From JAMZMI01 sp964353015 (lineage in GTDB: Bacteria; Bacteroidota; Bacteroidia; Cytophagales; Cyclobacteriaceae): a stretch of 64,000 nucleotides of DNA. The notes under the pieces were generated by a model. It was given only the letters and a program-made list of their open reading frames with translations, was not told the DNA's origin and made no database searches. The stretch covers positions 62,001 through 126,000 of the forward strand of contig CAYGUA010000013.1 in NCBI GenBank assembly GCA_964353015.1, given 5' to 3'. A program made the translations under genes and the position numbers. Within the stretch, counting starts at the first letter, position 1, and each line of letters opens with the position of its first letter. Below are positions 25,898 through 34,033 of the stretch, in pieces.

Positions 25898-27031
25898 ATG
25901 AATATCACCATCGAAGAGGTCTTAAATCGCAAAGATTTGAAGGCGTTTATAAAATTTCCCTTTAAGCTTTTTAAAGGAAATGAATATTACGTCCCCCCAA
26001 TCATTGATTTCGAATTAAGCACATTACGGAAAGATAAAAATCCAGCATTCGATCATAGTGATGCAGTTTATTATTTGGCAAAAAAAGACAATGAAATCGT
26101 TGGGAGAATTGCCGGAATCATAATTAATGATGAATTGACATCTAAAAAACTCATGCGATTTGGGTGGATAGACTTTATCGATGACAAGGAAGTGTCTAAG
26201 GCACTTTTTGAAAAAATAACCAATTGGGGTCAATCCAAAGGTGCTGAAAGTATTCATGGCCCCATGGGTTTTACAGACCTTGATTTTGAGGGTTCGTTGA
26301 TAGCAGGTTTTGATAAGCTTGCTACTCAGGCAACTATCTATAATTATCCATATTATCACGACCACTATGAAGCATTGGAATTTGATAAAGCGTGCGATTG
26401 GGTAGAACTAAGAGGATCGGTACCACAAGAAATGCCGCGCAAGCTGCCCAGAGTTGCGTCAATAATAACCTCCAGGTTCAAATTAGAAGTCAAAAAATTC
26501 AAGTCTAGCAAAGAAGCACTCCAATACGCAAATGGTGTTTTTAATTTGCTCAATGAATCATACAGCAGCTTATATGGTTATATCCCATTGACAGAAAATC
26601 AAATAAAGTATTACGTCGATCTTTATTTCAGCTTTATACGGATAGAATACGTCACGATCATTGTCAATGAATATGATGATGTAGTCGCATTTGCAATATC
26701 GTTACCTTCATTATCCCGTGCTTTTCAAAAAGCCAAAGGTTCATTATATCCTTTTGGTTTTATACATGTGCTAAGAGCCTTCAAGAGCAATAAACACATT
26801 GATATGTTTCTGATTGGTGTAAAACCCGCTTATCAGAAAATGGGCGCAAGCCCCCTAATTTTTCATGAATTATTGAGTACTTATATCAAAAATGGTGTTG
26901 AACACGTCTCGTCAGGACCAATGATGGAAGACAACTGGGGAGTACTCAATTTATGGAATGAATATCAGGAAAATATTGACACAAGCAGTATAAGAAGAAG
27001 GTGCTACATCAAACCAATCAAAGCTATCTAA
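25898..27031 (+). CDS. GNAT-like putative bacterial ceramide synthase
   Basis: A protein of 377 residues from ATG 25898, 3 bp after the reductase stop. It has the double GNAT-like pattern of the bacterial acyltransferase family: FIKFPFKLFKGNEYYVPP, DNEIVGRIAGI, GPMGFTDLDFEGSLIAGFD, YNYPYYHDHYEALEFDKACDW (split by the conserved NYPYY) and a C-terminal FLIGVKPAYQKMGASPLIFHE acyl-CoA-binding-like loop. Bacterial ceramide synthase bCerS of Caulobacter is a GNAT-like protein unrelated to the eukaryotic enzyme. This gene takes the same operon position. It would N-acylate the sphingoid base. Confidence 0.65.
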   Translation: MNITIEEVLNRKDLKAFIKFPFKLFKGNEYYVPPIIDFELSTLRKDKNPAFDHSDAVYYLAKKDNEIVGRIAGIIINDELTSKKLMRFGWIDFIDDKEVSKALFEKITNWGQSKGAESIHGPMGFTDLDFEGSLIAGFDKLATQATIYNYPYYHDHYEALEFDKACDWVELRGSVPQEMPRKLPRVASIITSRFKLEVKKFKSSKEALQYANGVFNLLNESYSSLYGYIPLTENQIKYYVDLYFSFIRIEYVTIIVNEYDDVVAFAISLPSLSRAFQKAKGSLYPFGFIHVLRAFKSNKHIDMFLIGVKPAYQKMGASPLIFHELLSTYIKNGVEHVSSGPMMEDNWGVLNLWNEYQENIDTSSIRRRCYIKPIKAI

Positions 27032-27801
27032 TGAGAAAATTTGCATTAATTATCGGAGGTTCAAGTGGAATTGGTTTGGCTTCTGCAAAAAAATTAGGAG
27101 AACAAGGGTTCAGCGTTTTTATCGTTCATCGAGACAGAAGATCTACGCTCGCACCTTTTGAAGCAGAGATTGAATCGATGAGAAAACAAGACATTGAAAT
27201 AAAAGCTTTCAATATCGACGCTACCAATAAAGAAAAAATCCAGTTAACATGTGAAGAATTCATTGCGAACAAGAACATGAAATTCTCACTCGTTTTGCAT
27301 TCGCTTTCCCGAGGTAATCTGAAAAATCTTATTTCAGATAATGAGCCTGAACTATCAGAGGAAGATATTTTACTTACAGTGGACTCAATGGCCGTAAATG
27401 TTTTGACATGGACCAAAGCATTATTGAGAAATAATTTATTTGCAGAAAATGCAAGATTAATTACTTTGACTTCAGCCGGAAGCACTAGATACTGGTCAGG
27501 ATATGCCGCCGTAGCTATTGCCAAATCATCTCTGGAAATTCTAACTAAATATTTAGCAATTGAACTAAGCTCGAAAAATATCAGAGCAAATGTGATCAAT
27601 GCTGGAGTAACTGACACTCCTTCACTCAAATTTATTCCAGGATATGATGAGCTGGTCAAAGAAGCAACTGCCTCAAATCCTCTTGGCAGAATGACCACAC
27701 CGCAAGATGTTGCGAACGTGGTATATCTGCTGAGCACACCAGAAGCAAATTGGATCAACGGCAGCATCATCAATGTAGATGGAGGCGAAACTCTTGTGTA
27801 A
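27031..27801 (+). CDS. FabL-like SDR enoyl-ACP reductase
   Basis: A 256-residue SDR starting at the ATG that overlaps the preceding TAA by one base. It has GGSSGIGLA near 7-15. The catalytic pair is spaced Tyr-x6-Lys (GYAAVAIAKSS) and not Tyr-x3-Lys, a hallmark of SDR enoyl reductases FabI/FabL. The downstream LAIELSSKNIRANVINAG segment is FabL-like, as is the NVDGG end. It probably reduces enoyl-ACP during acyl-chain synthesis dedicated to this operon. A ketoreductase role would normally require the Tyr-x3-Lys spacing. Confidence 0.65.
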   Translation: MRKFALIIGGSSGIGLASAKKLGEQGFSVFIVHRDRRSTLAPFEAEIESMRKQDIEIKAFNIDATNKEKIQLTCEEFIANKNMKFSLVLHSLSRGNLKNLISDNEPELSEEDILLTVDSMAVNVLTWTKALLRNNLFAENARLITLTSAGSTRYWSGYAAVAIAKSSLEILTKYLAIELSSKNIRANVINAGVTDTPSLKFIPGYDELVKEATASNPLGRMTTPQDVANVVYLLSTPEANWINGSIINVDGGETLV

Positions 27802-28265
27802 TGAGCGTGAAAGAAGAGATCCTATCCAAGCTACCTTATGCTAAACCATTTCATTTTGTGGATCAACTTGAAACTGTAGGTCAAGAAGGTGTGGTTGGAA
27901 CCTATGCCCTGAAAAAAGATGAATATTTTTATGAAGGACATTTCCCCGGAAATCCTGTTACACCAGGAGTAATAGTCATTGAAATCATGGCTCAAATAGG
28001 TTTGGTTTGTCTTGGAATTTTTCTGGAACTAGATAATTCCAACAAATCTGATAATTTTGTGCCTCTCTTTTCGTCGACCAACGTAGATTTTCTTAAACCA
28101 TCTTATCCAGGAGACGTTCTCAGGGTGAGTTCAAAAAAAGTATATTATAGATTTGGAAAGTTGAAATGCTTGATTGAATGTTATAATTTAACTTCTGATG
28201 AATTGGTGTGCAAGGGTGAGTTCTCTGGTATGATTATTAAAAAGGAACACATTGAAAAAAAATAG
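27801..28265 (+). CDS. FabZ-like 3-hydroxyacyl-ACP dehydratase
   Basis: A 154-residue hotdog-fold protein with the FabZ active site GHFPGNPVTPGV: catalytic H47, and E61 in IEIMAQ. It starts at 27801, where ATG overlaps the previous stop by one base, so translation is coupled. It would dehydrate 3-hydroxyacyl-ACP. Beside KAS and ACP genes it forms part of a private elongation module, not the housekeeping FabZ (inference from context). Confidence 0.8.
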   Translation: MSVKEEILSKLPYAKPFHFVDQLETVGQEGVVGTYALKKDEYFYEGHFPGNPVTPGVIVIEIMAQIGLVCLGIFLELDNSNKSDNFVPLFSSTNVDFLKPSYPGDVLRVSSKKVYYRFGKLKCLIECYNLTSDELVCKGEFSGMIIKKEHIEKK

Positions 28266-29544
28266 AGTTGTTATAACAGGAATTGGAGTCGTCGCTCCAA
28301 ATGGCACAGGTGTTCAGGCATTTAATCAAGCTTTACAAAACGGGATATCGGCTATTCAATATTTTGAAGAGCTAAAAGATCTGAACTTCAGATGTCAAAT
28401 TGGTGCACGTGTCACTGTAGATCTTGAATATAAAAAATCCCTACTTCCCGATTTTTTTATTCATAAAATAAGAAACAATGCCATCATTTATGCCTGCTTA
28501 TCAGGTATGGAAGCATGGAAAGACGCAGGATTAGAGCCAAATGAAACTGAAGTCGATTACGAATCCGGCATTGTATTTGGATCTGGCGATCTTAGTTTTG
28601 ATGACCTGAAAACTCCTGCAGAATTTCCTGTTACACTGATAGGCAATGGTGATTCCAAAAGACTCGGATCAAGAGCCATATCCGAAGCGATGAATAGTGG
28701 AGCGAGCGCCTATTTAAATAATTTATTGGGCTTAGGAAATCGAATAGTATCAAACTCTTCCGCATGTGTAACGGGAAGTGAATCCGTATTAGTTGGATAT
28801 GAGCACATCAAAAGTGGCAGAGCAAAACGCATGATTTGCGGTAGTACAGAAGGTGATAGTAGATATATTTGGGGTGGCTTTGATGCAATGCGTGTGCTTT
28901 GCAGCGACTCCAATGACAAACCAGAATTTGGTTCTCGCCCTATGAGCGATTCTAGTGGCGGTTTTGTTCCAGGAGGTGGATCGGGAGCTTTGGTATTGGA
29001 ATCTTTGGAAAGCGCGCAAGCAAGAGGCGCGAAAATATATGCCGAAATACTCGGCGGAGAGTTTAATTCTGGAGGTCAAAGACAAGGCGGTACCATGACC
29101 GCACCAAATTCACAAGGTGTGGTTGCTTGTATTAAATCTGCATTAGATCAATCAGAATTAGATCCCAAAGAAATAGATCTCATTTCAGGACATTTGACAT
29201 CCACCAAAGGAGATCCAATTGAAGTCAAAAATTGGATTGATGCTTTGGGATTATCTGGTGATGATTTTCCTTACATAAATACACCTAAATCAATGATTGG
29301 ACATTGCGTAGGTGGTGCTGGCTCCATAGAGTTGGTTGCTTCAATTCTCCAAATGGAGCATGGATATATCCATAGAAATCTTAACTGCGAAAACCTTCAT
29401 CCTGAGATACTGGAAGTCATTTCGGCAGAAAAGGTGCCTCAAAAAACTATTACGAAAAAAATTGATACGATAATTAAAGCGAATTTTGGATTTGGAGATT
29501 TAAATTGCGTCTTAGTTTTAAGAAAATGGAATACAAATGACTAG
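28252..29544 (+). CDS. Beta-ketoacyl-ACP synthase (KAS II-like)
   Basis: A 430-residue condensing enzyme with an intact Cys-His-His triad: C172 in SSACVTG, H314 in SGHLTSTKGD and H351 in MIGHCVGGAGS, plus K346. The fold starts at residue 3, so the only sensible start is the TTG at 28252, overlapping the dehydratase end by 14 bp. It elongates acyl-ACP with malonyl-ACP. The H314 motif reads GHLTST where FabF usually has HGTST. Confidence 0.82.
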   Translation: MKKNRVVITGIGVVAPNGTGVQAFNQALQNGISAIQYFEELKDLNFRCQIGARVTVDLEYKKSLLPDFFIHKIRNNAIIYACLSGMEAWKDAGLEPNETEVDYESGIVFGSGDLSFDDLKTPAEFPVTLIGNGDSKRLGSRAISEAMNSGASAYLNNLLGLGNRIVSNSSACVTGSESVLVGYEHIKSGRAKRMICGSTEGDSRYIWGGFDAMRVLCSDSNDKPEFGSRPMSDSSGGFVPGGGSGALVLESLESAQARGAKIYAEILGGEFNSGGQRQGGTMTAPNSQGVVACIKSALDQSELDPKEIDLISGHLTSTKGDPIEVKNWIDALGLSGDDFPYINTPKSMIGHCVGGAGSIELVASILQMEHGYIHRNLNCENLHPEILEVISAEKVPQKTITKKIDTIIKANFGFGDLNCVLVLRKWNTND

Positions 29545-29791
29545 AGAGCAAATCAAAGATGAACTGAAAGAGATAATAGGAGACTATGTTCAGGAAAAAG
29601 AACTCTTAAAATCTCTGAGCGAGAGCCATGAACTGATTGCAGATCTAAAAATCAATTCTGCCCACATTGTGGACATAGTTTTGGATATCGAAGACAAATA
29701 TGATATCATGATTGAAGATGAAGCCATAGGCAAAATGGGCACAGTAGGAGAATCTATTGATGTAATCTTTGAAAAATTGGGAGAAAAATAA
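29537..29791 (+). CDS. Acyl carrier protein
   Basis: An 84-residue acidic four-helix ACP. The phosphopantetheine attachment serine is S41 within INSAHIVDIV. The usual DSL motif is NSA here, an unusual variant also expected in specialised ACPs. It overlaps the KAS gene by 8 bp. Caulobacter ceramide synthesis also uses a dedicated ACP near spt, supporting its assignment to sphingoid acyl supply. A terminator follows 31 bp downstream. Confidence 0.85.
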   Translation: MTREQIKDELKEIIGDYVQEKELLKSLSESHELIADLKINSAHIVDIVLDIEDKYDIMIEDEAIGKMGTVGESIDVIFEKLGEK

Positions 29792-29822
29792 TTTCTGCAC
29801 CCATTTTTTTGATCTTATATAT

Positions 29823-29846
29823 AAATCCCCGTTCAGGGGATTTTTT
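29823..29846 (+). terminator. Rho-independent terminator after ACP
   Basis: An 8-bp perfect stem, AAATCCCC pairing with GGGGATTT, with the loop GTTCA, runs directly into a T tract. It ends the spt-to-ACP operon. Confidence 0.8.
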
Positions 29847-29915
29847 ATTTTGTTTCAAATCGACCGATGTGTCCACTTATGTTACCTTTATCTACATACA
29901 ATAAAATAAATTATT

Positions 29916-30449
29916 GTGATAGGTATTGACATAGTCGATCACAGAGATCCTTTACTTCGAAAACGCGATGAGCGTGCTTTTCGGCTTATTCGTCACGAGC
30001 ATGATTCACATATTGGCATAGACATCCCTGAAGAACATCTCTTTTGGCTGTACTGGGCGGCTAAAGAATCTGTATATAAAGCCAAACGACAACTCCGAAG
30101 ATTTGACCCAAAACTGATTCAAGTAACATTGTTTAAAAATGAAAATGATTTTCATTTCACATCTGCAAACATATCTGGTAAGATTTCCCAAAATTCTAAA
30201 TACACCTTGAGTGTTTGTAGTGAAATAGCACTTGATGCTACTTTATATGAAGCTTTTGAATCTAGTAAAAAAGACCAGTCAAAAGAAATAAGAAGTTTGA
30301 TGATTCAAACTTTAGAATTATCCTTAAAATGTGATGCCAAAAATACGATTGATGAAATGGGCTTACCTGCCGTTTTGATAAATAATAAGCTGCACCCAGC
30401 CACTTTCACACATCATTACCACATGATGGGATTTATATGTACTAGATAA
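29916..30449 (+). CDS. 4'-phosphopantetheinyl transferase
   Basis: A 177-residue Sfp/AcpS superfamily protein: GIDIVD near residues 3-8 and WAAKESVYK near 47-55, the Mg- and CoA-binding motifs. It would activate the operon's unusual ACP by adding phosphopantetheine. The start is GTG. It lies after the ACP terminator, so it probably has its own promoter. The C-terminal part is longer than that of AcpS, nearer to Sfp-like single-domain forms. Confidence 0.82.
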   Translation: MIGIDIVDHRDPLLRKRDERAFRLIRHEHDSHIGIDIPEEHLFWLYWAAKESVYKAKRQLRRFDPKLIQVTLFKNENDFHFTSANISGKISQNSKYTLSVCSEIALDATLYEAFESSKKDQSKEIRSLMIQTLELSLKCDAKNTIDEMGLPAVLINNKLHPATFTHHYHMMGFICTR

Positions 30450-30509
30450 AGGCCAAAGTGAAAATTTCATTAAATCCTATTATACCCCATCCAAGCCTTA
30501 CTTGTGCTT

Positions 30510-30517
30510 TATCTTTG
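30510..30517 (+). promoter_or_regulatory. Candidate -7 promoter box
   Basis: TATCTTTG matches TAnnTTTG exactly and lies 19 bp before the ATG at 30537. No convincing -33 box was found upstream. Confidence 0.3.
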
Positions 30518-30536
30518 AACAACCTAAAATTATAAA

Positions 30537-31139
30537 ATGAAGCTATTTCTGTATTTTTTATTCATAATACTGGTATTGGGCTCATTCGAATTGATTCGGA
30601 TCTTGGTTCCTTCTAATAAGGTTACAGAAGCTTCCGCAGAAGCTGACCTATTTATTTCAAATTCCAGGCTTTATGCCAAAGAACATGCTTATGGTAGAAG
30701 CCTATCACATCTGGAAATGGCAATAAAAAGCATCAATGACATAGAACATGAGTTAGATCCAGATGCAAGAAAAACAGTGGATAAAGCCATTAATGAACTG
30801 AACGTGATTTATGAAGAAATCAAGGAACATAAATTGAATAATACGGATATGAATCATGCCTTCACTAAAACGATGAATGCACTCACCTATGCCGAACTCA
30901 AAATCACAGAGAATCTAATCGAATCAGATGATTATCACAAGGCTATGGTAGCTCTGAAATCTGGAATGATTCACATTGAAAACGCATTGAAATTTGCGGA
31001 TAAAGGTCATCTGGCTTACGAATTAACAATATATTCTCAATTAGACTCACTCATCAATCATGACGATTTGAGCAAAAAAGAAATAGTGGCTGAACTCGAC
31101 AAAATGCTCAGCGAACTCAAAGATCTGGTTGAAAACTAA
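30537..31139 (+). CDS. Helical membrane-anchored protein of unknown function
   Basis: A 200-residue protein with one N-terminal hydrophobic segment (MKLFLYFLFIILVLGSFELIRI split by charged residues later) and then an all-helical, charged domain with heptad-like stretches (residues 35-195). No family is recognised. It sits between the phosphopantetheinyl transferase and the kinase/HAD pair on the same strand, 21 bp before the kinase gene, so it may act in the same pathway. Confidence 0.55.
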   Translation: MKLFLYFLFIILVLGSFELIRILVPSNKVTEASAEADLFISNSRLYAKEHAYGRSLSHLEMAIKSINDIEHELDPDARKTVDKAINELNVIYEEIKEHKLNNTDMNHAFTKTMNALTYAELKITENLIESDDYHKAMVALKSGMIHIENALKFADKGHLAYELTIYSQLDSLINHDDLSKKEIVAELDKMLSELKDLVEN

Positions 31140-31160
31140 CACCCTAACCCCAAAATCAGA

Positions 31161-32207
31161 ATGAACAGATTAATTGACTTTTCAAAAATTGTTGAAGAGG
31201 CTTGGAATGATTACGACTCATCTCGATCAATTAAATCGATTGAAGACATTAGTGCCAAAGTTTCAACAAATCACGTCTATCGAATCAAATTTGAAGATGG
31301 TGATTTTATCATTGGCAAACTTTCTTACTTCGGAAAATTCAATCATTTCGTAGAAGACCATTCGATCATCAATGCGCTGGCGACTAACCTCCCTGCCCCA
31401 TTTGAAAACTTTGTCGCCCGTTCACTCACGAAATTTGGACAATTATATACCTATCGATATACCAACACTTCATTGGATGCCTGGGTAGTATTTTATAACC
31501 CGATTAGTATCGATCAGAAGCTACCTCGTATACAAACTGAAGAAACAATAAAGATGCTTGGTTCTGAGCTTGCAAAGTTTCATAAGGTTTGTTCCAATAT
31601 TAAAAATACTTTACCGCCCACCTATAAACAAGTGGAGCATGATATTGATCATCTTCATGAAATCTTGGCTACCGATACAGGAAAATTCATTCACAGAGGA
31701 AATGAAGATAACATTCGAATACAGTGTGACCTGTTTATGGAAAATTGTGAAAAACTCCGGGTTTCTGAAATGAAGTCTATTCCAGTTTTCGTAGACTGGA
31801 ACATTGGGAATTTTTCTGTCAATAAGGAAAGTAAATTTTATTCAAGATGGGACTATGACTGGTTTCGCATGAGTAGCAGAGTGATGGATTTTTACTTTTT
31901 CAGTAGAGTTTGCTCGTCTATCGGAGACCGTACTGTATTCAGCTACCTGATTGATCCGGTCATGGAAGATCGCTTTATGATTTTTCTAAAATCATATCAT
32001 GCGGTTTATCCACTTACTGAGAATGAAATAAGATTTATCAAGGAAGCCTATCGTTTTTTCATCATCAATTATGTGATTAAGGATGGCAGATATTTCTTCC
32101 ATGAGATTTATGCTTCTAAACTTCAGCATGAAGCGCATGAATTATATTTCCCTAAATTAGATGCATCGTTCGATGCAGATAAAATTTTACGTGCTCTAAA
32201 TATTTGA
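31161..32207 (+). CDS. Aminoglycoside phosphotransferase-like kinase
   Basis: A 348-residue protein with a kinase-like layout: IIGKLSY with a candidate ATP lysine (K53), VFVDWNIGNF with catalytic aspartate D212 and N217, and RWDYDWF with metal-binding D231/D233. The Brenner motif HxDxxxxN has F in place of H. Substrate is unknown. Being downstream of the sphingolipid genes and 1 bp before a HAD gene, it may phosphorylate a lipid head group or small alcohol. That is inference. Confidence 0.6.
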   Translation: MNRLIDFSKIVEEAWNDYDSSRSIKSIEDISAKVSTNHVYRIKFEDGDFIIGKLSYFGKFNHFVEDHSIINALATNLPAPFENFVARSLTKFGQLYTYRYTNTSLDAWVVFYNPISIDQKLPRIQTEETIKMLGSELAKFHKVCSNIKNTLPPTYKQVEHDIDHLHEILATDTGKFIHRGNEDNIRIQCDLFMENCEKLRVSEMKSIPVFVDWNIGNFSVNKESKFYSRWDYDWFRMSSRVMDFYFFSRVCSSIGDRTVFSYLIDPVMEDRFMIFLKSYHAVYPLTENEIRFIKEAYRFFIINYVIKDGRYFFHEIYASKLQHEAHELYFPKLDASFDADKILRALNI

Positions 32208-32208
32208 T

Positions 32209-33057
32209 ATGGATATTGTTCCCTTTAAATCAATTGTTTCCAATTACAAAACCATTTTTTTTGATGCCTTTGGTGTTTTAAAAAATCATCGAGGATTGCT
32301 ACCTGGCATTCAGGAAACATTCGAATATCTTGAGAAGAGTGACATAGATTTTTTCATTATCACCAACGATTCATCCAGAGGACCGAAAGAACTTGCGCAG
32401 AGTTATCAAATCGCAGGAATCAAACAGATTACTGAAGACAAAATAATCTCATCCGGTATGCTGGCGAGGGAATACCTGAAACTTAAAGTTAAAAGCGGTA
32501 CTGTTGCTTATTTGGGGACTTCCCAATCTGCACACTACATAGAAACGATGGGTCTAAAAACCATATCAGTCTCTGATGTTGACTTAAATGATACTGGTGA
32601 TATAAGTACTGTTGTCTTTTTAGATGATGAGGGATTTGACTGGAACACAGACATCAATAAAGTGGTGAATATGCTCAGGTATCACAATATCACGGCAATC
32701 GTTTGTAATACAGACAAGACCTACCCCATCGCCAAAAATGAAGTCTCTTTGGCCATAGGCAGTATCGCCAATGTTGTTGAAAATATTGTTGGTAAAGAAT
32801 TTATCCGCTTCGGAAAGCCGGATGCGCAGATGTTCATTTTTGCCTATGAACATGCAGTAAGAGCTGGAAAACCAGTAGAAAAAAGTGAAATCCTGATGGT
32901 TGGTGACACTTTAACCACTGACATCATCGGCGGAAATAAATTTGGTCTCGATACAGCCCTTGTTTTAAGTGGAAATACACTTGCGAGCAATGCCGAGACC
33001 AAAATAATGTCGTCAGGAATTATCCCAACTTATATCTGCGAATCTGCAGCTATTTGA
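32209..33057 (+). CDS. HAD-superfamily IIA hydrolase-like protein
   Basis: A 282-residue NagD-like HAD protein: nucleophile D19 in FFDAFGVL, TNDSSRG near 52-58, FIRFGKPDAQMF with the conserved lysine and MVGDTLTTDI with late aspartates. The usual D-x-D has F21 at the second position, as in the TIGR01459-type subgroup with D-x-W. It starts 1 bp after the kinase stop, so the two are cotranscribed. Substrate is unknown. Confidence 0.7.
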   Translation: MDIVPFKSIVSNYKTIFFDAFGVLKNHRGLLPGIQETFEYLEKSDIDFFIITNDSSRGPKELAQSYQIAGIKQITEDKIISSGMLAREYLKLKVKSGTVAYLGTSQSAHYIETMGLKTISVSDVDLNDTGDISTVVFLDDEGFDWNTDINKVVNMLRYHNITAIVCNTDKTYPIAKNEVSLAIGSIANVVENIVGKEFIRFGKPDAQMFIFAYEHAVRAGKPVEKSEILMVGDTLTTDIIGGNKFGLDTALVLSGNTLASNAETKIMSSGIIPTYICESAAI

Positions 33058-33558
33058 TCAGGATAAAGCAGCTACCGCCGCATCATAATTAGGCTCATGA
33101 GTAGTTTCAGCAACCAATTCTGTGTATTTCACCATGCCATTTTCATCAATCACTACAATTGATCGAGCATTTAACCCCTTAAGTGGTCCGTCAATTAATT
33201 TTATACCATAATCGACAGCAAAGCTTTCATTTCTGAATGTGGACAGCATGACTACATTTTCAATGCCTTCTGCCCCACAAAATCTACTTTGTGCAAAAGG
33301 CAAATCAGCAGAAATACATAGAACCACTGTATTATCCAGAGATGCCGCTCTAGAATTAAACTGCCTTACCGACATGGCACATGTACCAGTATCTACACTT
33401 GGAAAAATATTTAATATGACAGTTTTGCCGTGAAAATCAGAAAGCTTCACTTCAGATAAATCTGATTTTACCAGGAGAAAATTATTTGCGCGTGTGCCTG
33501 ATTTTGGCAGCTCGCCGATAGTGTGAATTGGATTTCCTTTTAATGTTATTTGTGCCAT
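33058..33558 (-). CDS. tpx: Thiol peroxidase
   Basis: A 166-residue atypical 2-Cys peroxiredoxin of the Tpx class: peroxidatic C60 in SVDTGTCAMSVR and resolving C94 in SRFCGAEG. It reduces alkyl hydroperoxides using thioredoxin. It is convergent with the HAD gene (adjacent stops) and is a single-gene unit. Confidence 0.93.
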   Translation of the reverse strand: MAQITLKGNPIHTIGELPKSGTRANNFLLVKSDLSEVKLSDFHGKTVILNIFPSVDTGTCAMSVRQFNSRAASLDNTVVLCISADLPFAQSRFCGAEGIENVVMLSTFRNESFAVDYGIKLIDGPLKGLNARSIVVIDENGMVKYTELVAETTHEPNYDAAVAALS

Positions 33559-34033
33559 GACTTTTGTTTTAATTTATAACCCTGACAATTTAAAGAGTGT
33601 TCAAGGTTTTTTCTCAACGAAGGATCATTTAAAAAAATTCTAATTCTGGAAAAAATCGTGAAAAATTGAAGATAAAATAACATTAGCAAAAACGAACAAT
33701 CTAATTTCTTGAAAAGCGATCCAAACAACATACTATGGGCGAATAAGCTATCCAGTGCTGTATGAATTGATGCTGGATTTTGACAAAAGTCTTTTCATAC
33801 AAGATCCACATGCAAGCCTAAAATGCAATAGATAATTAGCGGCAAAGTAAATTGCTGCGTAAAGCACTTTGGTCTATTACTTTTGCATCGCTTACCAATT
33901 TATGACAAGTCATATAAAGGGCAAGAAAATGCTTGATAGGCGCTTTATACCTTAAAAGCATCTTTAACTTTTTTTTACTCACTCTGGTTATAAAGGGTCC
34001 TACACCTAAATAAATATCTACAATTTGAATCCA
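33559..34033. other. Intergenic region without recognised gene
   Basis: About 475 bp between the divergent tpx and MFS transporter genes. It is AT-rich. Short open frames exist on the minus strand but have no protein-like character. It should hold both promoters; no clear TTTG/TAnnTTTG pair was identified. Confidence 0.6.

Noticed and set aside
27126..27773. Long open frame (215 codons) on the minus strand opposite the enoyl reductase gene
   Set aside because: The plus-strand gene has full SDR motifs and operon coupling. The antisense frame has no recognisable motif and is a shadow.
27031..29791. Aryl polyene or flexirubin cluster
   Set aside because: No aromatic starter enzymes or ketoreductase pair are present, and the operon starts with SPT-, CerR- and bCerS-like genes.
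33546..33731. 61-codon hydrophobic/basic minus-strand frame upstream of tpx
   Set aside because: It runs into the tpx start, has an irregular composition and no coherent membrane or soluble layout.
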